A program made the position numbers and the translations under genes. Under the pieces are notes generated by a model. That model did no database searches, was not told the DNA's origin, and was given only the letters and a program-made list of their open reading frames with translations. A DNA stretch of 44,195 bases from CAZEIW01 sp964512305 (GTDB taxonomy: Bacteria > Pseudomonadota > Gammaproteobacteria > Burkholderiales > Burkholderiaceae_F): positions 1 through 44,195 of the forward strand of contig CAZEIW010000022.1 in assembly GCA_964512305.1 (NCBI GenBank). The letters are read 5' to 3'. Each line of letters starts with the position of its first letter. The first letter of the stretch is position 1. Positions 22,197 to 30,749 of this stretch are shown one piece after another.

Positions 22197-23360
22197 TCAG
22201 GCGCCGCGTCCCGGCGCCAGCGCCACGACTTGCCAGTGCCCGCCGACCTGCCGCAGCTCGCGATCGAACGTCAGGGAGCCGTCGGGCCCCGTCGCGGCCC
22301 CGGCGCGCACCACGATCTCGCCCGCCGCGCGCAACTCGGCCACCCGCGCCGCCAGCGCCGGATCGCCGTCGTGCGGGGCGCGGATCGCCGACGCCGGCGC
22401 CGGTGCGGAGAGCAGCGCCGCCTCGCGCAGATCGAGGATCGAAAAGCCGGTCGCGGGCCGTGCGCGCCCGAAGGCGCGCCCGATGTCGTCATAGCGGCCG
22501 CCGCGCAGCAGCGGCCCCGGCAGGCGGTCGACGTACGCCGCGAACGTCGCTCCGGTGTGATAGCGAAAGCCGTGCAGGTCGGCCAGGTCGACGCTCACCT
22601 GTTCGGCTTCGCAACGCTCGGCCAGGCGCGCCAGCTCGTCGAGCGCCGCCGCGAGCGCCGGGTGCGCCGGCAGGCGGCGGCGCGCCTGCGCGATCACCTC
22701 GGCCCCGCCGTGCAGCGCGGCCAGCTCGTGCAGCGCGCGACGCGTGACGGCATTCAGGGGTCCCACCGCGGCGGCAAGCGCCGCCGGGTCCTTCGCGTTG
22801 AGCGCGGTCAGGATGTCGTCGACCTGCCCGCCGGCGGCCGGATCGCCCGCCAGCACGGCGCGCAGCACCCCGGTGTGGCCCAGGTCGATCAGCACCGACC
22901 CGGCGCCGGCGACGCGCGCCGAGCGCACCGCAAGCTCGAGCACTTCGAGATCGGCGTCGACCCCGGCATCGCCGTAGAGCTCGGCGCCCACCTGGATCGG
23001 TTCGCGGCTCGCCAGCGGATGGCGCGCGCGAGCGTGCAGCGTCGAGCCGGCATAGCACAGGCGCACCACGCCGGTGCGGTTCAGGATGTGGGCGTCGATG
23101 CGAGCGGCCTGCGGCGTCGCATCGGCCCGCAGCCCAAGGCTGCGCCCGCTCGACTGGTCGATGATCTTGAAGGTGGCCAGGTCCAGGTCGTGCCCGGTCC
23201 CCGTCAGCAGCGAGTCGAGGTGCTCGATCAGCGGCGGGATCACCAGCTCGTATCCGTAGCCGCGGTACAGGTCGAGCAGCGCACGCCGCAGGCGCTCGAC
23301 CCGGCGCGCCTCCTCGGGCAGCACGTCGGAGATGTTGTCGGGGAGCAGCCAGCGCGCCAT
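22197..23360 (-). CDS. hisZ: ATP phosphoribosyltransferase regulatory subunit HisZ
   Basis: HisZ is a catalytically inactive histidyl-tRNA synthetase paralog that activates short-form HisG at the first step of histidine synthesis. The 387-residue protein starts ARWLLPDNISDVLPEEARRVERLRR and shows the class II-like segment YGYELVIPPLIEHLDSLL and LRADATPQAAR. It lacks the anticodon-binding domain of true HisS, which is present separately at 30750-32057. It lies 13 bp after the DUF2065 gene and 155 bp before purA, its usual betaproteobacterial place. hisG is not in the window. Confidence 0.95.
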   Translation of the reverse strand: MARWLLPDNISDVLPEEARRVERLRRALLDLYRGYGYELVIPPLIEHLDSLLTGTGHDLDLATFKIIDQSSGRSLGLRADATPQAARIDAHILNRTGVVRLCYAGSTLHARARHPLASREPIQVGAELYGDAGVDADLEVLELAVRSARVAGAGSVLIDLGHTGVLRAVLAGDPAAGGQVDDILTALNAKDPAALAAAVGPLNAVTRRALHELAALHGGAEVIAQARRRLPAHPALAAALDELARLAERCEAEQVSVDLADLHGFRYHTGATFAAYVDRLPGPLLRGGRYDDIGRAFGRARPATGFSILDLREAALLSAPAPASAIRAPHDGDPALAARVAELRAAGEIVVRAGAATGPDGSLTFDRELRQVGGHWQVVALAPGRGA

Positions 23361-23373
23361 GTCGCGGGACGAT

Positions 23374-23568
23374 TCAGGCGAAAAGCAGCAGCAGCGCGAG
23401 GCCGAGCAGGATCGACGCCAGGCCGAAGAACCGGATCTGCCCGTCGGCCAGCTGCCCGATACGGCGCATGGCGTTGCGCCAGGAGCGCGGCGAAACCAGC
23501 GGCAGCACCCCTTCCAGCACGAGCATCAGCGCGAACACGGTCGCGAACGTGGTCAGAATGCCGGGCAC
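23374..23568 (-). CDS. DUF2065 small membrane protein (YjeT type)
   Basis: This 64-residue protein has two hydrophobic segments (about 3-25 and 46-64) separated by SPRSWRNAMRRIGQL, matching the DUF2065/YjeT family that commonly follows hflC. Function is unknown; the position suggests an accessory role to the HflKC-FtsH complex. The start is a GTG at 23568, 15 bp after hflC. Confidence 0.92.
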   Translation of the reverse strand: MPGILTTFATVFALMLVLEGVLPLVSPRSWRNAMRRIGQLADGQIRFFGLASILLGLALLLLFA

Positions 23569-23583
23569 GGAGGACCTGCGGCG

Positions 23584-24477
23584 CTACCGCCCCGCCGTCC
23601 CGGCCCCCGTTCCCGTCGAGCTCTTCATGTACTTGAAGAACTCCGAAGACGGATCGACCACCAGCGTGTCGCTGCGGTTGCGGAAGCTCTGCCGGTAGGC
23701 GTCGAGGCTGCGATAGAAGGCGAAGAACTCGGGGTTGGCGCCGAACGCCCGCGCGTAGATCGCCGACGCCTTCGCGTCGCCCTCGCCCTTGATCTGCTGC
23801 GCGCCCCGGTACGCTTCGGCCAGCAGCACCTCGCGCTGGCGGTCGGCGTCGGCGCGGACCTTCTCCGCCTCCGCGCCGCCGATCGAGCGCTGCTCGTTGG
23901 CCACCCGCTTGCGCTCCGCCTCCATGCGGCGGTAGACCGAGTCGCTGATCTCGGGCACGAAATCGACGCGCCGCAGCCGCACGTCGACGATTTCCACGCC
24001 CAGGTTCCTGACCCGCTCCTGCACCGCGGCCCGGATCTCCTCCATCGCCTTGTCGCGCGCGCGCGACGTGATGTCGTTGACGGTGCGCTTGTTGACGGCC
24101 TGGTTCATCGCATCGCGCACCAGCGTCGACATCCGGTCCTCGGCGGCTTTCTCGCTGCCCTGGAAGCTGATCCAGTAGCTGCGCGCATCGGTGACCCGCC
24201 ACTTGACGAACGAATCGATCAGCAGGTTCTTCTTCTCCGAGGTCTGGACCCGGTCCGGCGACGACGAGTCGATCGTCAGGATGCGCTTGTCGACGTATTC
24301 GACGTTCTGGAACGGCGGCGGCATCTTGAAGTGCAGCCCCGGATCGCTGATCACGTGCACGATCTGGCCGAGCTCGAACACGATCGCGGTGTGGCGCTGG
24401 TCGACGATGAAGACGCACATCCGGAACAGCACGGCCGCGACCACGACCGCGATGATGGTGCCGATGATCTTGTTCAT
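23584..24477 (-). CDS. hflC: FtsH modulator HflC
   Basis: HflC is a SPFH/prohibitin-domain inner-membrane protein that assembles with HflK into a cage around the FtsH protease. The 297-residue product has one N-terminal membrane helix (about 3-24), then the SPFH domain with VDQRHTAIVFELGQIV and PGLHFKMPPPFQNVEYVDKR. A coiled-coil region RKRVANEQRSIGGAEAEKV and a C-terminal VVDPSSEFFKYMKS follow. ATG 24477 has AGGGG upstream, and hflK ends 11 bp before it. Confidence 0.97.
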   Translation of the reverse strand: MNKIIGTIIAVVVAAVLFRMCVFIVDQRHTAIVFELGQIVHVISDPGLHFKMPPPFQNVEYVDKRILTIDSSSPDRVQTSEKKNLLIDSFVKWRVTDARSYWISFQGSEKAAEDRMSTLVRDAMNQAVNKRTVNDITSRARDKAMEEIRAAVQERVRNLGVEIVDVRLRRVDFVPEISDSVYRRMEAERKRVANEQRSIGGAEAEKVRADADRQREVLLAEAYRGAQQIKGEGDAKASAIYARAFGANPEFFAFYRSLDAYRQSFRNRSDTLVVDPSSEFFKYMKSSTGTGAGTAGR

Positions 24478-24488
24478 GCCGGCCCCTG

Positions 24489-25751
24489 TCAGCGCGACTC
24501 TCGGTCGCGCGAGCGCGCCGCGTCCTGCGCGCGGCTGTCGCCCGACGGCGAAGGCTCGGACGCGGCCGGCGGCGCCGCGCCGGGCGCGTGCGGCGACGCC
24601 TCGGGGGCGGCCGACTGCTGCATCAGCCGGTCGAGCGGCAGGTACAGCAGCTGCGCGCTGTTGTGCGTGTCGACCAGCAGCTTGGTCGTGCTGGCGAAGA
24701 TCTGCTGCATCGTCTCGATGTACAGGCGCTCGCGCGTGATCGCCGGCGCCTTCATGTACTCGGTCAGGACCTGGCGGAAGCGGGCCGCGTCGCCCTCGGC
24801 GGTCTCGATCGTCTTGCTCCGATAGCCTTCGGCTTCCTGCATCAGGCGCGCCGCCATGCCGCGCGCGCGCGGTACGACGTCGTTCGAATAGGCCTGGCCC
24901 TCGTTGATCTGGCGCTCGCGGTCCTGCCCGGCCTTGACCGCGTCGTCGAACGCCGCCTGCACCTGCTCGGGCGGCTGCGCGTTCTGGATCGCGACCGCCG
25001 ACACGTACAGGCCGGTCACGTAGCGGTCGAGCATCGCCTGCATGCGCAAGCGGACGTCGTCGGCGATCTGCTGGCGCGACTCGTACAGCACCGAATCCAT
25101 CTTGCGGTTCCCGACCACCTCGCGCATCGCCGACTCGGCCGTCTGCTGCACGATCAGGCTCGGATCGCCGTCGCGCGCGAAGCGGCTTCCGAAGACGAAG
25201 TCGCGCGCGCCTTCGGGCCCGTCCTTGACGCGGTACTGGACCTCGAATTGCATGTCGACGATGTTCTCGTCGTCGGTCAGCATCAGCGCCTCCTTCAGGC
25301 GGTCCTGTCCGCGCGAGCGGGTGCCGACCTCGACCTTGCGAACCGAAAACACGTCGACGATCTCGTGAGCCTGCACCGGCCAGGGCGCGCGCCAGCGGAA
25401 GCCGGGGCCGGTCGTGCTGTCGTAGCGGCCGAACGTCGACACCACCGCGACCTGCCCCTCCTGGACGATGTAGAAGCCGGTGCACATCCAGATCAGCGCC
25501 AGCGCCGCCAGCACGGCAACGACGCCCAGTCCCGTGCGCCGCGCATCGGGGGGCAGCGATCCGAACCGGCCGCCGTCGCCGGAGCCGCCGCCGCGGCCGA
25601 ACAGGCGCGAGAGGCGCCGGTTGAAGTCGCGCCAGAGCTCTTCGAGGTCCGGCGGACCGTCCGACGCGGGCGGGCGGCGCGGTCCGCGTCCGGGGTCGCC
25701 GCCGTCGCCGCCGCTGCCGCCCCGCCCCCATTGCGGGTCGTTCATCGACAT
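24489..25751 (-). CDS. hflK: FtsH modulator HflK
   Basis: HflK is the larger partner of HflC in regulating FtsH. The 420-residue protein has a Gly/Arg/Pro-rich cytoplasmic N-terminus starting SMNDPQWGRGG, one membrane helix (about 76-97), and the SPFH domain with YIVQEGQVAVVSTFGRY. A long helical region and a Pro/Ala/Ser tail follow. Start ATG 25751 is chosen for its AGGA site 6 nt upstream and the family-typical start. It lies 122 bp downstream of hflX, a gap in which I see no feature. Confidence 0.96.
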   Translation of the reverse strand: MSMNDPQWGRGGSGGDGGDPGRGPRRPPASDGPPDLEELWRDFNRRLSRLFGRGGGSGDGGRFGSLPPDARRTGLGVVAVLAALALIWMCTGFYIVQEGQVAVVSTFGRYDSTTGPGFRWRAPWPVQAHEIVDVFSVRKVEVGTRSRGQDRLKEALMLTDDENIVDMQFEVQYRVKDGPEGARDFVFGSRFARDGDPSLIVQQTAESAMREVVGNRKMDSVLYESRQQIADDVRLRMQAMLDRYVTGLYVSAVAIQNAQPPEQVQAAFDDAVKAGQDRERQINEGQAYSNDVVPRARGMAARLMQEAEGYRSKTIETAEGDAARFRQVLTEYMKAPAITRERLYIETMQQIFASTTKLLVDTHNSAQLLYLPLDRLMQQSAAPEASPHAPGAAPPAASEPSPSGDSRAQDAARSRDRESR

Positions 25752-25873
25752 CGTGGTCCTGGCGTCATTCGGCATGGCGGGAGCGCGTCAACCGCGAAAG
25801 GGAATCGTTCGTGTGCCGCGGTCCGGTGCACGCGACGCCGCGGCCGGCGGTTGCGCCGGACCCCGGGACGGGC

Positions 25874-27085
25874 TCAGCCCGCCGCGCCGAACGAGGGTGC
25901 GCGGTCTGCTTCGTCCCGCGGCTCGATCGCGCGGCATTGTTGTTCACGCTGTTCAGCCATGCGCTGCGCGATTACGCCGCGCAGGAGATCGAGTCCGTCT
26001 CCGGACTGCGCACTCAACCAGACGGCGGCGATGCTACCACAGGCATCCCGCTCCACCGCGGCCGCGCGCGGCAGCCGATCGACCTTGTTGTACACCGCGC
26101 AGCGCGGCACCTGGTCGGCGCCGATCTCCGCGAGCACGCGCTCGACCTCGCGTATCTGCGACTCGCGCGCGGGCGATGCGGCGTCCACCACGTGCAGCAG
26201 CAGGTCGGCGTGGACCGATTCGTCCAGCGTCGACTTGAACGCCTCGACGAGCGTGTGCGGCAGCCCGCGGATGAAGCCGACCGTATCCGACAGCACGAAC
26301 GAGGCGCCGGGCGCCGCGAAGCAGCGGCGCGACGTCGTGTCCAGGGTCGCGAACAGCTGGTCGGCGGTGAAGGCACCGGCGCGCGCGAGCCCGTTGAACA
26401 GGGTCGACTTTCCCGCGTTGGTGTAGCCGACCAGCGACACGCGGAACACGCCGCCGCGGGTGCGCGCGCGGCGTTGCGTGTGCCGCTGGCGATCGAGGGT
26501 CCGCAGCCGCTCGCGCAGCTGCTTGACGCGCTCGCCGATCATGCGCCGGTCCAGCTCGATCTGCTTCTCGCCGGGGCCGCCGCGCAGGCCGATACCGCCG
26601 CGCTGGCGCTCGAGGTGGGTCCAGCCCCGCACCAGGCGCGTCGACAGGTGCTCGAGGCGCGCGAGCTCGACCTGCAGCTTGCCCTCCCGGCTCTGCGCGC
26701 GCTGCGCGAAGATCTCCAGGATCAGCGCCGTGCGATCGACCACGGGCACGCCCAGCGCCCGCTCCAGGTTGCGCTGCTGCACCGGCGAGAGCGCCGCGTC
26801 CATGATCACGATCGAGGCCGCATGCTCGGCGAGCATCTGCTTCAGCTGTTCGAGCTTGCCGCTGCCGACATAGAGCGCCGGGTCCGGACGGTCGCGGCGC
26901 GCCACCGTGACGGCGGCCGGCTCCAGCCCGGCGCTGCGCACCAGGTGCTTGAGCTCGTCGGCCGCGTCGGCGGTGTCGCCGGCGCCGGCGCGGTGCGCCG
27001 CGCCGCGCTCGCGAAGCACGACCTCGACCAGCAGCGCGCGCTCGGCCGCCGGCTGGCGCCCCCTCTCGACTTGGAACCCGGTCAG
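25874..27085 (-). CDS. hflX: Ribosome-rescue GTPase HflX
   Basis: HflX is a GTPase that binds and splits stalled 70S ribosomes. The core shows the HflX-specific N-domain (RRDRPDPALYVGSGKLEQLKQ region), the glycine-rich GGIGLRGGPGE (163-173) and the G1 motif GYTNAGKS (220-227). DTVGFI (G3) and NKVD (G4) follow. Homologs need an N-terminal ERALLVEV strand, which is encoded upstream of the first in-frame GTG (27019). The only candidate start that includes it is CTG 27085, overlapping the hfq stop as CTGA, with GGAG 8 nt upstream; this gives 403 residues. The first GTG would cut the N-domain. Confidence 0.92.
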   Translation of the reverse strand: MTGFQVERGRQPAAERALLVEVVLRERGAAHRAGAGDTADAADELKHLVRSAGLEPAAVTVARRDRPDPALYVGSGKLEQLKQMLAEHAASIVIMDAALSPVQQRNLERALGVPVVDRTALILEIFAQRAQSREGKLQVELARLEHLSTRLVRGWTHLERQRGGIGLRGGPGEKQIELDRRMIGERVKQLRERLRTLDRQRHTQRRARTRGGVFRVSLVGYTNAGKSTLFNGLARAGAFTADQLFATLDTTSRRCFAAPGASFVLSDTVGFIRGLPHTLVEAFKSTLDESVHADLLLHVVDAASPARESQIREVERVLAEIGADQVPRCAVYNKVDRLPRAAAVERDACGSIAAVWLSAQSGDGLDLLRGVIAQRMAEQREQQCRAIEPRDEADRAPSFGAAG

Positions 27086-27315
27086 GCTTCGGTCTCCGCG
27101 CTCAGGTTGACCGGACGCGCCGGCACCACGGTCGACACCGCGTGCTTGTAAACCATCTGCGTGACCGTATTGCGCAGCAGGACCACGTACTGGTCGAAGG
27201 ACTCGATTTGACCCTGCAGCTTGATGCCGTTGACCAGGTAAATCGACACAGGCACGTGTTCCTTGCGCAGCGCGTTCAGGAACGGGTCTTGTAGAAGTTG
27301 GCCCTTATTGCTCAT
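27082..27315 (-). CDS. hfq: RNA chaperone Hfq
   Basis: Hfq is the hexameric Sm-like protein that pairs small RNAs with mRNAs. The 77-residue sequence has the Sm1 motif with VNGIKLQGQIESFDQYVVLL and the Sm2 motif YKHAVSTVVP, with the N-terminal QDPFLNALRKE that forms the proximal RNA face. Only a short tail follows. ATG 27315 has a GGAG 5 nt upstream. It is coupled to hflX by a 4-bp overlap and follows der by about 100 bp. Confidence 0.98.
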   Translation of the reverse strand: MSNKGQLLQDPFLNALRKEHVPVSIYLVNGIKLQGQIESFDQYVVLLRNTVTQMVYKHAVSTVVPARPVNLSAETEA

Positions 27316-27414
27316 GTTGGCTCCGGTCTGATTTTGGCGGCACGCCTGCCCGGTCGCGGACGACCGCTCGATGCAGGCACGGATCAGGATTGGATCGATG
27401 CACCGCGGAAAAAT

Positions 27415-28776
27415 TCAATCTACTGGAAAAGCCCGACCTTTGCCAGCGCGCGGGCGGACGAACGGGTTGACGCTGGTGCGGAACTCGATGCGCAGCGGCG
27501 TTCCTTGCAGATCGAAGTGATCGCGGAACCACCCTTCGAGGTAGCGCCGGTAGTTGTCCTGTACGTGGTTGAGCGAATTGCCGTGCACCACGATCACCGG
27601 CGGGTTGGACCCCCCCTGGTGCGCATAGCGCAGTTTCGGACGCGAATGGCCGGCGCGCGCCGGCTCCTGGCGCTCGACGGCGGCGCGCAGCGCCCGCGTG
27701 AGCCGCGGCGTGGGAAGCTTCACGAAGGCGGCGCGCTCCGCCGCCACCACGGACCGCATCAGCGCCGGCAGCCCGCTGGGCCGCTGCGCCGACACGTAAT
27801 GGACCTGCGCCCAGCGCAGGAAGTGGAGCTTGCGCTCCAGGTCGCGCCTGACCCGCTCGCGATCCTCGCGCTCGACGCCGTCCCACTTGTTGACCGCGAT
27901 CACCAGCGCGCGGCCGCGCTCCATGATGTAGCCGGCGATGTGAGCGTCCTGGTCGGCGATTCCCGCGCCGGCGTCGAGCAGCAGGACCGTCACGTTGGAC
28001 TGGTCGATCGCCTGCAAGGTCTTGACCACCGAGAACTTCTCGACCGACTCGAAGACCTTGCCCCGGCGCCGCAGGCCCGCCGTGTCGATCAGCGTGAACG
28101 GGTTGCCGGCGTACTCGAACTGCACCTCGATCGCGTCGCGCGTCGTGCCGGGCGCGTCGAATGCGATCATCCGGTTCTCGCCCAGCAGCGCGTTGACCAG
28201 GGTCGACTTGCCGACATTGGGCCTGCCGACGATCGCGACCCGGATCCGGGGCGGGCCGCCGGGCTCCTCGGCGACCTCGGGCTCGGCCGCCCGGCCCGCG
28301 AGCGCGTGATCCATCAGTTCCGCGACGCCGTCGCCGTGCGCGGCCGAAATCAAATGCGGCGCGCCGAGCCCCAACTCGTGGAACTCGCTGCCCGCGTGCT
28401 CGGGCAGCCCCTCGGCCTTGTTTGCGACGACCACGATCGGCCGGCCGGTGGCGCGGAGCCACTCGACGATGCGGCGGTCGTGCGCGGTCAGTCCGGCCCG
28501 CGCGTCGAGCACGAGCAGCAGCACGTCGCTCTCGGCGATCGCCTGCTCGGCCTGCTCGTTGACCGCCCGCTGCATGCCGCCGCTGTCCGCGGGATCGAAC
28601 CCGCCGGTGTCGATCACGATGCTGGGCACGGGCCCGACGCGGCCTTCGCCGTAGTGCCGGTCGCGGGTCAGCCCCGGCGCGTCGGCCACCAGCGCCGCCC
28701 GCGAGCGCGTCAGCCGGTTGAACAGCGTCGACTTTCCGACGTTGGGGCGGCCGACCACGGCCACGACCGGTTTCAC
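27415..28776 (-). CDS. der: Ribosome assembly GTPase Der (EngA)
   Basis: Der has two tandem GTPase domains and acts in 50S assembly. Both P-loops are present as GRPNVGKS (9-16 and about 188-195), each followed by DTGG/DTAG switch motifs and NKxD motifs (VVANKAEG, AVNKWDG). The KH-like C-terminal domain ends VNPFVRPRAGKGRAF. The 453-residue length is normal. The start is GTG 28776. A four-codon frame ATG-GCA-GCG-TGA overlaps this start as GTGA and could matter for initiation, but it may be chance. bamB ends 70 bp upstream. Confidence 0.97.
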   Translation of the reverse strand: MKPVVAVVGRPNVGKSTLFNRLTRSRAALVADAPGLTRDRHYGEGRVGPVPSIVIDTGGFDPADSGGMQRAVNEQAEQAIAESDVLLLVLDARAGLTAHDRRIVEWLRATGRPIVVVANKAEGLPEHAGSEFHELGLGAPHLISAAHGDGVAELMDHALAGRAAEPEVAEEPGGPPRIRVAIVGRPNVGKSTLVNALLGENRMIAFDAPGTTRDAIEVQFEYAGNPFTLIDTAGLRRRGKVFESVEKFSVVKTLQAIDQSNVTVLLLDAGAGIADQDAHIAGYIMERGRALVIAVNKWDGVEREDRERVRRDLERKLHFLRWAQVHYVSAQRPSGLPALMRSVVAAERAAFVKLPTPRLTRALRAAVERQEPARAGHSRPKLRYAHQGGSNPPVIVVHGNSLNHVQDNYRRYLEGWFRDHFDLQGTPLRIEFRTSVNPFVRPRAGKGRAFPVD

Positions 28777-28846
28777 GCTGCCATCGCTTCCCGCGGCGCG
28801 CCGCTGCTCATGGTGCCCGTGCGACCGGCCGGAGCACGCGGGCGCG

Positions 28847-30016
28847 TCAGGCGCCCGGGCGCAGCAGCGCCAGCTCGCCGCGCTGCGACTGCACGATCAC
28901 GCCGCCGGCCCAGGCCTGCGGGGCCGCGACCATCGGGCTGCCGTCGGTCTCGAAACGGCCGACGAAACTGCCGTCGGAGGCGGTCAGGAAATGCACGTAG
29001 CCCTGGAAATCCCCGACCGCGACCAGCTTGCCCAGCAGGGCCGGCGTGGTGAGCGCGCGGTTCGACAGCGCCGGGTTCTGCCAGACCGGGGCGCCCGTGG
29101 CCAAAGCCAGGCAGTGCAGGCGGGAGGTGCCGTCCACGCCGTACACGCGATCACCCCCGGCAACGACGCCCGCGCCGGCGGGGATGTCGCGCGCCCACCT
29201 CAGATCGCCGTTGGTCGCGTCGAAACAGGCGATCCGGCCCTGGTACGACGCGGCGCAGACCTCACGCTCGGCGAGCGCCGGCACGCCGATCACGTCGCTC
29301 AGCCTTTCGACCTCGGTGGCGCCCTTGGGCTCGGAGACCCCGGCCTCCCAGCGGGCGGCGCCGTTGGATAGCGCGATCGACGTCAGGCGCCCGCCGGGAA
29401 ATCCGACCAGCACGCTGTCGCCGCTGAACACCATCTCCGACACGGCGCGCAGGGTGAGCGACGGCTGCTGCTTCTGGAACACCCAGCGGCGCTTTCCGGT
29501 CGCGGCGTCAAACGCAGTGATGTGCTGGTCGGTCGACCGCACCAGCACGAGGTCATGGCCGACGAGCGGCGGCGTCAGCACGGGGCTGGTCGCCTGTGCC
29601 TCCCACAGGCGATTGCCGTCGGCGCCGAAGGCGTAGATCTCGCCGCGCGTGCCGGCCACCGCGACCGTGAAGCCGTCGGACCCGACGCCGGCGCCGAGCG
29701 GCCCCGTGACCTTGACGCGCCACTCGACCTTGCCGGTGTCGGGCTGCACGCGCACGACATCGCCGTTCTCCGCCGCGGCGAACACCGCGTGCTCGAGCAC
29801 CGCCGGGCGCAGGAACGCGTCGCGGCCGTCGCCCAGCGAGACCTGCCACGCGACCTTGACCGGGATCGGCGCGGCGATCGGCGGCAGCGCCGCCGGCTTG
29901 ACGGCATCCGAACCCGACGCGCAGGCGGCCACCAGCAGCGCCGCTGTGAGCACGCCCGCGAGCATGCCTTCCGAGGCGCAGGGGCCGACCCCGGACGCCG
30001 GCCCGGGACGCATCAT
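28847..30016 (-). CDS. bamB: Outer membrane assembly lipoprotein BamB
   Basis: BamB is a beta-propeller lipoprotein of the BAM complex that inserts outer-membrane proteins. The 389-residue precursor has a signal peptide ending in the lipobox LVAAC (Cys32), followed by propeller blades with recurring PQQ-type repeats (TGKVEWRV, DGNRLWEA, TGKRRWVF, NGDLRWARD, TGAPVWQN). The first of two adjacent ATG codons, at 30016, has GAGGAG 6 nt upstream. It is 10 bp after yfgM and upstream of der, the conserved order. Confidence 0.96.
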   Translation of the reverse strand: MMRPGPASGVGPCASEGMLAGVLTAALLVAACASGSDAVKPAALPPIAAPIPVKVAWQVSLGDGRDAFLRPAVLEHAVFAAAENGDVVRVQPDTGKVEWRVKVTGPLGAGVGSDGFTVAVAGTRGEIYAFGADGNRLWEAQATSPVLTPPLVGHDLVLVRSTDQHITAFDAATGKRRWVFQKQQPSLTLRAVSEMVFSGDSVLVGFPGGRLTSIALSNGAARWEAGVSEPKGATEVERLSDVIGVPALAEREVCAASYQGRIACFDATNGDLRWARDIPAGAGVVAGGDRVYGVDGTSRLHCLALATGAPVWQNPALSNRALTTPALLGKLVAVGDFQGYVHFLTASDGSFVGRFETDGSPMVAAPQAWAGGVIVQSQRGELALLRPGA

Positions 30017-30026
30017 CGCCCGCTCC

Positions 30027-30686
30027 TCATTTGGCCGCGGGGGCGCCGGCGGCGGCCGCAGCCGGCAGCGCGTCGAGTTTCAGCTGGATCAGCGACCGCA
30101 GCGGGTCCTGCGGGCCGGCCTTGGCGAGCGCCTCGCCATAGGCCGCGCGCGCCTCGGCGTTGCGGCCCTGGGCGGCCAGCACGTCGCCGCGGCGATCGGC
30201 AAACTCGACCGCGGCATTCGCCGGCACGTCGCCCTGCAGCAGCTTCAAGGCGGCGTCGTACGCCTTCTCGTCGAGCAGGATGCCCGCCAGGCGCACGCGC
30301 GCGAGCGCCGCGAATTCCGCGCGCCCCGACTTGTCGATCACCCATTGCAGCTGTGCTTTGGCCGCGGCCAGGTCACCGGCTTCGACGTTGGCGTGCGCCG
30401 CGCCGAGCGCGGCCAGCACCGCGTACTCGGTCGAGCCGTGGTGCTCGATCAGGCCGCCCGCCACTTCGCGCGCGTGCGCGATCTGCTTGTCGGCGAGCGC
30501 GCGCTGGAACTCGTCGTACATCACCGATGCCGCCGCCGCCTCGCGCCGCTCATACCAGCGCCAGCCCGAATACGCTGCCAGCGCCAGCACCAGCGCCGCG
30601 ACCCCGCCGGCGATCCAGTTGCCGTACTCCTGCCACCACGCCTTGAGCGCGGCCAGCCTTTCCTCTTCTTCCAGATCGTAGGCCAT
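30027..30686 (-). CDS. yfgM: YfgM-type periplasmic TPR protein
   Basis: YfgM is an inner-membrane-anchored tetratricopeptide protein linked to the SecYEG translocon and periplasmic chaperones. The 219-residue product starts MAYDLEEEERLAALKAWWQEYG, has one membrane helix (about 24-42) and a periplasmic helical repeat domain (LAAAKAQLQWVID, YDAALKLLQGD, RNAEARAAYGEALA). It has the standard place between hisS and bamB. The 63-bp gap to hisS contains imperfect CGTCCGT/CGTTTCGT direct repeats. Confidence 0.93.
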   Translation of the reverse strand: MAYDLEEEERLAALKAWWQEYGNWIAGGVAALVLALAAYSGWRWYERREAAAASVMYDEFQRALADKQIAHAREVAGGLIEHHGSTEYAVLAALGAAHANVEAGDLAAAKAQLQWVIDKSGRAEFAALARVRLAGILLDEKAYDAALKLLQGDVPANAAVEFADRRGDVLAAQGRNAEARAAYGEALAKAGPQDPLRSLIQLKLDALPAAAAAGAPAAK

Positions 30687-30749
30687 CGTTGCGTCTTTCG
30701 TCCGTCCCGTTTCGTCGGTCCTGTTGCTCGTCCGTTTCGTGTTCCGCGG

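Noticed and set aside
22197..23360. Second histidyl-tRNA synthetase
   Set aside because: Lacks the anticodon-binding domain and lies at the standard hisZ locus; the true hisS is at 30750-32057.
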